Assembly: GCF_030253575.1 (NCBI RefSeq)
Contig: NC_080566.1
Coordinates: 7,387,501 to 7,451,500, forward strand
DNA: 64,000 nt
Origin: Rhododendron vialii
Lineage: Eukaryota > Streptophyta > Magnoliopsida > Ericales > Ericaceae
Direction of reading: 5' to 3'
Under the pieces are notes generated by a model. The model saw nothing but the letters and a program-made list of their open reading frames with translations, did no database searches and was not told the DNA's origin. Positions 45,642 through 56,198 of the stretch are shown here, piece by piece; position 1 is the stretch's first letter, and each line of letters opens with the position of its first letter. The translations under genes were made by a program, and so were the position numbers.

Positions 45642-48600
45642 CAAAGAGAGGGGGATCAAGAGAGAGGGATTGAGAGTTACAGCAGTCAACAATGAGGCGC
45701 AGTGGCGGTGAATGGTGATGAAAGGCGTTGGCGATGACTAGCGTCGGCGATGAGAGGCGATCGTCGATGTACTGGCGTCGGCAGTAGGCGATGACTGGGT
45801 TTCTTCCCAGACCCAGATCGATGAGAGGCTGATCGAATGAGAGCCCTAACACAGTAATTCGAAGCCCTAAATAACCTGGTATGAGTATAACAGTTACCCC
45901 CTTCGTTTTCTAAAAATTCAGATTTACCTTGCCTAATCGCCCATTAGCCGATTAATCGCCCATGAATCGATTAATCGCCTATCGCCGCCTACACGCCGAC
46001 CAATTAAGCGCGATTAATCGCCGCCAAAGTCCGATTAATCTTCTAGCTGCCTAATTCAACCTTTTAGCCATTAATCTCATCGGTCAGCCCAAATTTCCAA
46101 TTAATCGCCCATTAATCGGCAATTAATCCCGCCTTTTAGAACACTGCATGATACATCTACTAGCTTGGCAAATTTTTGCGAGACTTGAATTCTGCCTTGG
46201 CTTGTTTGTTATTGACTTTTCTGGATGCTGGAATCCAGAGTCTGGCTAGCTTGCTGCCTCGCATCTTGCTTATTTGTCTGTTGTTGGAAGATCTTGGCCT
46301 TAAAAGTTGCCTTACATGATCAAGGTTTTAGTTATAATGTAGTGGAAGGAAGACATTTGCTTTTCTTTGCAACTTTTGTTTGGCTGGAAATTGGAGGAAC
46401 TTTGGACTGATTCTTGTAGAAGAAAGTTTAGGTATATGAATGATGGATTATGGAAAGTGGAAGAGTGGAGTTCAGAGTGGTCAAATGTTTGCTGTTGATG
46501 ACATTGCATGCTTCAAAGAATCAAAATCATCAATTGGATGATCAATCCTGCATTTGAGTTTTTTGTTTAAATCTCATTCTTGTTGCTCTCTAGCTACAAA
46601 CTGCGACCACCTTGAGATTCGTTTGGTGCAATATTAATAGGCTACAAGCTTATCTCCTAAATTTGTGTATCAAACTGTTCAAGATCTATGTATGTTTTAA
46701 CATTCATTGTATTTTGTCTATTCTAGCTTGATAGTTCTTATATTTCTGTGGTGGTTGACAGGAAGTACTTGGAAGAGCCATGTGTCTGGGTAGAGTCAAA
46801 CACATCTACCCTCAGCATTCTTTCTTCACAAGCTGAGATTGGACTTGGATTTCTTCTAGTTCTTTCTCTGTTCTCGTCAGTTCTTCAGCTCATTTGCCTG
46901 TGTCTTCCAATTATTTTACGTGTTTTTTTTTTTTAAAATTCCCCTCATCATTTGAAATGCAGGTGGCAGCGCAACATAATACAAACATTCATGTACTGGC
47001 AGGTTTGTTTTGCTTCTTTCTTTTCATTTATGGTCTATGGACTTTTAACTTCTTGTTTGCAAGTTTGTGGCTTATTCAAAGAGCATTTCTTAGTAGATGT
47101 AGACGTAGCCAATTATGATGTATAAAAGATTACATAACGCTTATTATTACCCTCCCATCTGTGGAAGTTTGGAGTAGGATGTGTTGGACCATGCTATACT
47201 ACGAACATGTTTAGGAATTTGTCAAGTCAGTGGGTCCTACATTCTTGGGTTTGGGAAGGGATTCTGAACCTGTTAAGTGTTAACTGCGTGTTTAGCCTCT
47301 CCTGAACCTGCCTCGTTCCCAATCTGGATGCAATTTTAATGCTACTCCCTCCGTTCCTTATTGAGAGTCCCTTTTTTCATTTTGGGATGTTCCAAAATGA
47401 TTGTCCCTTTCCAAAATGGAAGTAGAAATTTGATAAAATTCCAAAAGTGTCCCTCATGTGTGAATTCTAATGGTGCAAAATAGGTTTAATATAAGGGTGA
47501 TGGTGGAAAGCAGGTGTAATAATTACATGTCCCCTAAAAGGATATTGGAATTCCTAGGAGGGACTCTCATTTAGGAACGGAGGGAGTATGATAGCATGAC
47601 TGCAAGTCTGCAACACTATGTAGCACTGACACAGACATGTGACATGAGATTGAAACTTTGCCATGTAAAATTTGAAAAATTGGAGGGCACGACACATTGG
47701 GAACACATTTTCCAATAGCGTTGGGTTCACTATTATATGAATAAAATGTAAAACACATCAAGATGTTACATCATATATACCTTCAATCATATTTATCATT
47801 CACACAAGTATTCGAACAAAAAGCATTTCATCATTACCTTTATAATCAATAAACCATTATCCATCACATAAAAAATATGACTTCCCTCAATTTTTAACAC
47901 CCCTTGCTTGTTTTGTGAGTGTCACGAGAGTGTCCGGAGCATTTTTTAAGTATCCCTGGAGTGTGCAAACTAAAACCGTTGAGAAAAAAAAGTGGATTTG
48001 AGTGTCAGACACGTGGTCGGAGAGAATGTGGCGTCCACAGTGGCGACTCCAGGACTTTTGTTCAATGGGGTTGCACCAAATCTTTTTTGTCACAAGAAAT
48101 TTTAGCCGGCATCTACTAAATTAAATTATACCCAACGGCAAACACTGTAGGAGTCCATGTGGCGTCGCCACTCGGTGTCCAGCAAGTGTCCGTGCCATGT
48201 AGCTGCAACATGTTTTGCGTATCCTGTTTAGCTATGGCCCAGGCTTGGAGCTATATTGGGGCTACCCAAGTAGTCCAGTTGCATTTGGATTTACAAAACA
48301 TTGAGGTTGATTTAGTTGTTAGTCTGGTAGCTATCAATTGCACATGGGTGTTTGTCAATGCCATTAGGAACCTCTTTGGTCAACCACACATTGTACCGTA
48401 TAATGTGAGATTACCCTGCACATTTCATATTTCATAGTTTTTTGTTGTGAACCATGAAAAGCATTAAGGATTATATGTGTTCACCCTGTAGGAAATATTA
48501 ACAGTTGTTTCTGAATCAAATCTCAGTATTTAACCTAAATTACTTTTCTGCAATTTTGTTGGGCAGCTATTAAAGCTCATGTATCATGCCCCTGTGACTG

Positions 48601-48722
48601 CCGGTTACCATCAAAGCGTGTGGGCTAATATTGGGAGGATTGTCAATCCGCTGGTCCATCATTATGCACCCTTTTTGAACACTCCAATTTCTGCAGTTCA
48701 GAGATGGTGGTTCAGGCAATAA
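40922..48722 (+). CDS. TMEM33/Pom33-like multi-pass membrane protein
   Basis: Nine exons: 40922-41095, 42513-42624, 42713-42813, 43858-43983, 44082-44202, 44293-44377, 46762-46875, 46963-47002 and 48567-48722, all GT-AG and frame-consistent; 342 aa. The N-terminal 110 residues are polar (DYENDPRWAEYWSNILIPPH, then a Ser/Thr-rich linker). Several hydrophobic segments follow: VLVMAVLAIIPLVP, SFMGTACSSLYSLYSLYG, DFIYFIYCLTFVTSHLHLKF and EIGLGFLLVLSLFS. The tail is conserved (RNIIQTFMYWQLLKLMYHAP ... AVQRWWFRQ). The layout matches the conserved plant relatives of TMEM33/Pom33, ER and nuclear-envelope proteins that in animals and yeast affect ER shape and nuclear pores; the plant role is little known. 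Family assignment is from memory of plant homologues. Introns 1, 6 and 8 are large and contain repeats and transposons. Confidence 0.88.
41148..41990 (+). repeat. Diverged tandem repeats in intron 1 of the TMEM33-like gene
   Basis: Four units starting AAACCATCATATCTCCTTGT-like at about 41148, 41454, 41636 and 41951. Each is followed by TATTTATTCTTGGAAT, a GACGTAATTTGGGTTGTGGG-like block and TTGAATTTAACGCAAG, with partial losses. Spacing is 180-315 bp. They appear to be duplications of the beginning of the intron itself. Confidence 0.75.
42047..42076. repeat. 30-base C homopolymer in intron 1
   Basis: An uninterrupted run of 30 C followed by GGCCC. The opposite strand is a G30 run able to form G-quadruplexes. 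Length in the assembly may be unreliable. Confidence 0.9.
45267..46146. mobile_element. 880-bp hAT-type non-autonomous element in intron 6
   Basis: Ends CAATGTTCTAAAA and (reverse complement) CAGTGTTCTAAAA, flanked by a perfect 8-bp duplication CATGATAC (45259-45266 / 46147-46154), diagnostic of hAT elements. The interior has CGCTAGGCGGGCGG, many AATCGCC/GATTAAT blocks in both orientations, a (GA)n tract at about 45607-45639 and a GGCGATGA-rich stretch (45720-45800). No transposase. The intron carrying it reads in the plus direction. Confidence 0.9.
47345..47586. mobile_element. Stowaway MITE, 242 bp, in intron 8
   Basis: Starts CTCCCTCCGTTCCTTATTGA and ends with the complement (TTTAGGAACGGAGGGAG), flanked by TA (47343-47344 / 47587-47588). 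These are textbook Stowaway (Tc1/mariner-derived) ends. Non-coding. Confidence 0.93.
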
Positions 48723-49478
48723 GCCCATATGGACAGAAGAAGAGCTCTCTGGTGGAATGATCAGTACGGGATTTCGTAGAATCACGAGATCAGAAATGAT
48801 TGATTAAACCTCTGCTAGTAATCTCTTAGGAACCCTACCTTCGTGCCTCCTGTTTTCACATGTACGAACAGTTGACCAAACACGTGTCTTTCTTACTCTC
48901 CCTCAATTCGGAAGAATATCTCATCTTATGAGGAGAGCACATGGTTAACTCTTGATTCCTAGATGAGACAATATGCTATGATGGGCATAGATATGGAACT
49001 TTTGTTTGGAAAAGCTTATTTGGGAAACTGGTCTATTTGCAACTTAATTTGTAGCTACGATGGTGCTGATTTCCTGTGCCCATGGAAACTGTACAGTTTC
49101 CCTGCTTTGGTTTTCTTTTTTCTTCTTAGCTTGTTTTAGACTGTGTTGCGGGCAAAAACAATTCTGAATTGGGTTCTAAGGCCTACAAAATTCGAAAATG
49201 CTAAACCCAAAATTTAAAAAAAAACGAACAAAGAAGAGAGAATATAACACCAGGTAAAAATAAAATTTTGAGCTTGTCTTTAGATCCCTTGGTAAAAATA
49301 TTTAACTTTTGCTCCAAACATTTCACTTTTTAATAGTAAAATTTTGACAATGATTTGACTGAAAATGAAAAAGTACAGAAAATGAAAAAAAAAAACATTT
49401 CATTTTTCAGAATTGCTATAACTCGGGTCTGAAAAAAATTTATTCTATGCACCAAGACACCTCCGCGTGGTGCTCCGG

Positions 49479-49772
49479 ACATTTTATTTTGGAGTCTACG
49501 ATAAAATATATGGACTTGGTCACACGTCGACATTTTATCTTGAGTCTACGATAAAGTATATGGACTCGGTCACATATCGGTTCAACTTCTGACAAAAAAT
49601 ATGTGGTGGAAAAGGAACATGGGACACCACGTGCCATTGATGTGGTGGAAAAGGAACATGGGACACCACGTGCCATTGACGAGACGAAAATCGAAAAACG
49701 GAGCGGGAAAAGGGCAAAACGGGTCATGAGACGAAAATCGAAAAACGGAGCGGGAAAATGGCAAAACGGGTC
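49479..49772 (+). promoter_or_regulatory. Three consecutive two-copy tandem duplications upstream of GEX3
   Basis: Repeat a: about 51 bp, 49479 and 49530 (ACATTTTAT..., GAGTCTACGATAAA). Repeat b: 39 bp, 49602-49640 and 49641-49679 (TGTGGTGGAAAAGGAACATG...). Repeat c: 47 bp, 49681 and 49728 (GAGACGAAAATCGAAAAACG...). Repeat b carries a G-box CACGTG in each copy (49628-49633, 49667-49672). The block ends about 150 bp before the GEX3 ATG and so lies in promoter or leader. The open frame across it (from 49603) is produced by repeats and has no family match. Confidence 0.8.
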
Positions 49773-49921
49773 AATACGGTTTCCAGTTCCCGCCAAGTGC
49801 ATAGAGCGGTTAAGTAACCGTTTCTTCCATTTGAATCAGAGAGAAAATCAAGTACCCCAAAAAAAAAAACCCCAAACCCTAGAAAAATGTTTCGTGGGGT
49901 TCTCATTCTCATTAGAAATTG

Positions 49922-52900
49922 ATGCCGATCCTATCAATTCTCATCTTTCTCCTCTTCCTCCGATCATCTTTGATTGCTTCTCAACAGCCGCAATTCCAGG
50001 AAGACCCTCCGAATCCCCACCTATTTTCAGGTCTCTTTCTCTGTCATTTTGTGAAATTTTCAGATATATATTTTTTAATTTCTAGTTACTAGATGCCCGG
50101 GCACACGCAATGGCGTGAAAGCCTACTTCTGCAAACGTGGGAAAGGGAAAAATCTTCGATGTGACATGAATTGTGCCTGGGCAGTCTTTTTCCCTTTCCC
50201 GCTTTTGCACCTCAAAGATTTTGCCCAGGTAAAATCTTCAATGTGACATTACTCTAACGAAATCTGAGATCTGAGAATGGAAAAGAGGAGAAAAGAAAAC
50301 TGGAGTGGCTTTCTTTTTACCTTGTTTTGTTGGAAGTTTTTTTAGGTAGTTAAAAGGGTAGTTGAGGACTTTCACACCAAAAGAAGTTCCCTTTATAGTA
50401 AAAGAAGTTAATAGATAACAGGTGCATATGTAACCCTTGATTTTTCAGCTCAGGAGCCTTGGCGAAAAAGTGCTAGGAGGCTTTCGAAACCCCTAGTTAG
50501 AGACGATGGAAGAGTTTACAGTTGTTCGGAAAGGAACTTGTTTGCCTTTGAAAGTAATGGGTCCATAGCTTGGACTGTGAATTTAAATTACACGTGTAAC
50601 GTTGGAATAGCTCCGATTCATGGTGGTTCAAGAAAGGTGAGAGATCTGTCTTGGTTTGTTTCTTTTCAAAGATTTAATTTGCAAGGTTGTGATCAACTTT
50701 GATATGTGGTGTTTATGCTTTCCATTCTGGATGGTGTGAGTCTTAGCATGTTCTTTTCCAAGCTAGAAGTTGGGCTGTGTGTGTGCATGTAAATTCGTAG
50801 ATATGAGAATTTGGGTAGTTGGGATCAAGTGATTTTAACACTTGGTCACAACAGTTAATTTATGTTCTAATAAAGGTAGTTGTAGGCATTTTTTTTTTAA
50901 AAAGGACAATGTTGAAAATTATTTTTGTGACACAACTTAAAAAATTTATTCACACCAATTGGTGCTCATCCTTTCTACGGTAGAATAGATTTTTGGAAAC
51001 ATTATTTGTAGAATAGGTAATGAAATACGAACAAAAAATTTATATAGAATTTCGCTATAGAGTGGCATGGTTGAGTGTGCATAAGGATGGGCTGAGAGGT
51101 GGATGAGTTGGGGCAAATACCAAATTTTCAAAATTTGTTTAGAATTATGGTAGTTTTTTTGAAAACTTTGAAATTGTACAAGTTTGAATGCCCAATTTTT
51201 GTTTTGAATAATATAACACCCGTCCTTCCAAAATTTTCTTGAAAAATAATTGCCCTCCTAAGATTGTACGTGTCTATAAAAAAATTGACACTAGGTTCTA
51301 TATTTTAGTTTTGGAATTGATATAGATGCACAAGATTGTATACTTCTATAATTATATATGACCATATGTTTTAAGTTGTATAGGTTTTTCGATAATATCT
51401 AAGACAATTTGTTTGATAACACTTCACAAACTTTTTTTAACATCTGTCCACCCAATGTCGAAATCATGTGTCCGGCCCTGAATGTGGCCCTTTCACATTG
51501 AAACAAAGCACCCATGACGATTTAATTAACGGTAGTACCATTGCCACATCATCATGATCATGTTCGGTATAAATTTTCTGTATGAGTATAAGTCATGCCA
51601 ATATGATAGTAAGAGCATGCTTTGGTGGCCTTTGAGGTTTATGATGTGATATGGTTCTTTCTTTTTATTTCCTTTAGTTTTGCATATGGTGCCTTGTGTA
51701 TCTCCATAATCTTACTCCAATCAGCTATCCTATTTGCATCCTTGGGTGTTTATTGACTTGTGCAAGGCCAACTATGGCAGATTTATTTGGTTGCAGAAAA
51801 TAGAGTGTTGAGAATCAACCCTTTGAATATTGGAACCTCTGAACCTGCTGTAGAGGTTTTCTTTGGACCAAAGCCGGGAGAAGAAGGGGGTGAAATTATT
51901 GGGATAGCTGTAAGCACGTTGAGTTCATCCGTCTTTATCAATGTTAAAAATAGGGGACTCTTTGCATACAGGTTGCAAGGTCAATTGCTCTGGAGTACTG
52001 GACCCATGCTTTATCAATGGGGTTATCGCCAAGGTTGCAGGAAAGATGTCAAGGATTGCTATTTTAGTTCAATTCCCGTGATTGACCAGTGTGAAGCTAG
52101 TTTATATGTATGGTTCGCTCAACCTAATTGCTTCCCCATTTTTGCTGCTAGATTTTTATTGGAGGCCTGTTTAGTTCGCGTTGTTTACTTGCTCATTTCT
52201 TGTGAGCAATGAGTAAAACCAAGAATAAACAAACTCGTATGGCTACAATTTGTTTTTTTTTGTTGTTGTTGTACTTGTTGCATAAGCAATTAAGGCATTA
52301 AGGCATTAAGCAACCCAACCTTCACCAAACAAGGTTTGGAAAACCAAACGGGCTCTTGGTATACTAATCAGTATCGAAAGTTCTAATGACCAACTGATTT
52401 TTCCAAAACAGTGTTAAGGGGAAAGGCGAAAATGATGTGGTTTTGGAAATCACTTCAGCATGGTTTTGTTCCTCATTCCCTTTACAAAGATTTCCTCATC
52501 TGGAGTTCACTTCTTTTTGTTGCTGTCCCTTTGTCCATAGGAAGATTATATTAGCAGATTCCCTGAACTAAAATCTATTTGGAAGCTTTTCTTTTGAAGG
52601 TTAATCTATCTATGCCCGAAGGAATAAACTCTCTTTTACCTTCTGTGTTTTACTTGCAGATCTCAAATACAGAAGGGGAACTTTATTCTTTGTCAGTTCA
52701 AAGCCCTCGTTTTAAATGGGTACAGGATTTGAGTTCGTTCGACAAGAGTTTTACTATTACTCCCGGAAACAATGGCCGTTTGTATGTTACTGTAGCAGTT
52801 AAGGCTATTTTGCTGGCTCTAGATGTTAATACTGGAACAGTCCTGTGGCAAAGAAATTTTGGGCCCCTAAGTACCACAGATTGTGCTCCAGTCATTGACT

Positions 52901-55900
52901 CTAATGGTAAGTAGTTGGCATGTTGCATGCCAATTCATGTTCGTGAAAAAGAACAAATAAGTCGGAAAATCTTGCACAGACGGTATGCTTGACAAAACTT
53001 ACAAGAGTTTATAGGACTACTCCAACATAAGAGACCTACACAACTATCTTGCAGACTCAAGGACCCTACTTACACTAGAGAATACTAAATGACACAAATA
53101 CCCTAAAATCTACTCCATCAAAAAGTTTGTGAGTTGGAGAAAGACATTGCTTGTCTAGGGAGCAAGAAGGGAACCTGCAGCATGTTGTTAATGAATTTGG
53201 AACAGTTTCCAGAATCTGTTTTTCAGAAAGAACTTCAAAAACTTGTTTTTTGAGCTCTTCAAACTTGGTATATGGTTTTTTAGCGAAGAACCCATTTCGT
53301 TTAAAGCATTAAAAAGATGTTTTGAAATTCTTGAAATGATTTATGGTGGAAAAATGAACAGCATTGAATCTCTGCGCATTCAGAGGATACAGTCAATGAA
53401 CTCACTTTATGTTTCTTCAACCCCTATAACAGGCTGGCTATCAATTGGCTCACTGAATGGTTTCCTGTACTCATTTTCACCAACTGGGATTCTAAAAAAA
53501 TTCCCAAAAGCAGATGCAGAAGATTCTGTACTCCAATTTAGTCCACTTCTTGATTGCTCTGGATATGCTATCTATATATCTCAGACTGTAATGGATGGAA
53601 AAATCAGTCGCACAATCGGTGATTATAGTTACATCTCAGCTTTGAAACCAGTAAAAGTAGTCTTCACTTTGCTTGTCCCAGCTACTGGATCCGTCTATTG
53701 GTCCGAAAGCTATCCGGGTAATTCTAATATCACTGTTTTGAAGTCCTTAGTATATTTTTTAGACATAAGCTTCATTGCTTAAAATGGATCCAAGTGTTTT
53801 TATCCGGTGACAGCATCAGGCCAATTTTCATCCTTGTGGAAGAGTGATCTGCAATATTTTGTGCTGGATGAAAGGATCCTGCTCGCTTTTATTACCGCTT
53901 CAAGTGAGGTTCTTGCAGTAAACCTTTTGCACTTCTAAATGAGTCCACTGGATGCATCGTTTATATTTTCGTTGCTTGAGAACTGTATGATTATTGCTTC
54001 TAGAAAACCAGGTTGGTTGCGGATTTTAACTCGGAAACACCCATTTTCGAAATCTTGTCCATTTTTTAGCTGAATGTGCCAGTTTCGAAGACCTTGTCCA
54101 TTTTTTAAGATGAATGGGCTGGTTTCGAAAATATTGCAAAATATATTCAGGGGTTCTTCGAATTTTTTTTTCTTGAAAGTTCAATCATCAATGGACAAAT
54201 TATCTGTGTTTTCCGGGAATAATTTTTTAGCTGAATGGGTCGGTTATGAAAATCTTATAACACTTTTTTGAGGGTCCTTCAAAATTTGTTTTCTTGGAAG
54301 TTCAATGGACAAGTCATCTTGTCTTTCAGAAAATAATGAATCCGAAGAACAGATTCTGAAAACTCCAAGCAAACATGAAGCTCTTACACCAATAATAATA
54401 ATAAAAATTGAAGCTCTTGTGCTGCGATCAAAGTATTAGGGATTAATGCTCTTCTAAAAATCCATGGGACAGAAATAGAGAACAATTGAGGTCAATTATG
54501 TTATTTTTCCTAATTTTGTCTAGACATAAAAGGCCATTCGTTGTTTATTGTTTTTGTGGAAATTCCTATTTACTTGTCCATAAGGACCACAAATCTTCAT
54601 TTTACGTTATAATTCTTCATTTAAGCTCTCTCTTGGTGTTTTTGAGCTTGCAATTTTAACTTCCACATTTGATGCAGAGATTGGAAACCCGCTTCAATGC
54701 CGCAGCACACGTAACACCTCTTGTACAAACACCTCATTTTTCTTTGCTTTACTTTTGATTTCCTGGTTTGAAATGATTTCGTTTCCCTTTTTTACCATAG
54801 GTCAGAAGCTCACATCCAGCTGCTCCCAAGCAGAGCCTAAGCTAGTCGGCATCTACACAGGTTACTTGTTAGTTGTTGTTAGGTTGATTATATAAGGACA
54901 ATGCATAAACCTCCTTCCCCCCCCGCCACAATCCCCCGCCCTCCTCCCATTTATTGACTACCGTTGCGACTTTTGGTTACATGACATAGTTAGTGGATTT
55001 CAGGTAACGAAAGGGCAATACCGTTGTTTCTGTTATTCGAGACTGCAGTTTTGATAGTACACGTTATAGTTGTTCGATTCTGTTGCCTATTTTGGAGGAA
55101 GAAGAAGCTTCAAGGTCAGGACCTCGGAAAATTCCTAGAAAAGAGAGTAAGTTTAACCACCTTCCATTTCGCATGTCCCTCTTACCTGTCAAAATTAAAT
55201 GAAAATTATTTCTGCCATTATATAGTTCAACAATATATTGGAATAGACTTGTCATTGAAGGAATCGGATGCTGCCAATACCTTGGACTCGGGATGGTTCG
55301 TTAAATGAGTTGGCAAGTCATCAACTGAATAAACAAAATCATTTTTGTTGTAACGAAATGTAACCGTGCACTATAATACAACACTATGTTGAATCGGTGA
55401 TATCAACGACAGCGTGCTTTCATCTTCGCATTTTCTTTCTTTCCTGTGAGATGGAAAGTATATCTCTACCATTAGTTGATAAAAGGATGTATACTGGAAA
55501 AGACTGGTCAAGCAAAGGAAGAAATATGTTGCCAAATCTTTTTTCCCTGTTAGAAATGAAATAAACCATGATTTTGTCACTTTCTTTTGTTTCAGCGTTC
55601 TCTTCAGCAACAAAAGAAAGCATTTGACAGGACAATTACAGAGCTTGAGAAAAAAGCTGCAGAGGAAGCAATGGCAAATGAAATGCTCGAAAAACTCGGA
55701 GATTTGGTGAAACAAAAGGAAGGCATAGAGAGGAAGCTCTCAACGACGTACAGTTTAGGAAGGGACAGAACTAACTCAAAGTCGAAATCCCTCCTCCCGT
55801 TATCCGATGGCAAAACGAAGAGCTATTCATTTCAAGGTTCGAAGAAGGAGAGCGTCACCATATTCCACGCTCTGAGCGATACCTCTTCTGCGGATAGCAG

Positions 55901-56198
55901 CAGCGAAAAGGAAACAGAATCGAGTTTCTTCGAGGACAAGGAATCAGCAGTGAAAGCCAAGGGAAAGGGAAAAGCACACAGTGATGTTGGGAGTTCTAGC
56001 GACGATGATGAGAATTGCGAAGGAAATGAGGGGGGTGCATCAGCAGGACGAAAGGGATTCATGAATCCATTGTTTGTGGGAAATGCATTTGATGGATCAA
56101 AGGAGTTGAAGGTGGTGGATGAAGGGGTGGTGAGGGAATCCATGCAGAGTGGTGATAGGAGTATCATAAGGAGGAGGAGCTTGTCTTCAACTTACTAG
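49922..56198 (+). CDS. GEX3: GAMETE EXPRESSED 3 (GEX3) homologue
   Basis: Ten exons: 49922-50030, 50449-50636, 51781-52107, 52660-52906, 53433-53717, 53820-53903, 54678-54710, 54801-54860, 55004-55146 and 55596-56198; 692 aa. The start was chosen because MPILSILIFLLFLRSSLIAS is a clear signal peptide. The outer part has PQQ/quinoprotein-like beta-propeller repeats (RVYSCSERNLFAFESNGSIA, FINVKNRGLFAYRLQGQLLW, LALDVNTGTVLWQRNF, GWLSIGSLNGFLYSFSPTG) and paired Cys. One membrane span lies at about 451-475, followed by FWRKKK. The cytosolic tail has a coiled coil (about 493-540) and an acidic Ser-rich, then basic, end. Arabidopsis GEX3 is a plasma-membrane protein of egg and sperm needed for pollen-tube guidance; the same role is inferred here. 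The shortest exons (33 and 60 nt) were placed by frame continuity (IGNPLQCRSTRQKLTSSC). Confidence 0.9.

Noticed and set aside
48159-48437. 92-codon open frame in intron 8 of the TMEM33-like gene
   Set aside because: Lies between exons whose join is frame-perfect; no similarity to known proteins.
49603-50085. 160-codon open frame upstream of and overlapping GEX3 exon 1
   Set aside because: Created by in-frame tandem duplications (39 bp is a multiple of three); it differs in frame from the GEX3 signal peptide and lacks any family resemblance.
51760-51780. Start of GEX3 exon 3 at 51760-51767 (after GCAAG)
   Set aside because: The AG at 51765-51766 would put the exon in a frame that does not continue from exon 2; the AG at 51779-51780 keeps phase 0 and the conserved IYLVAENRVL start.
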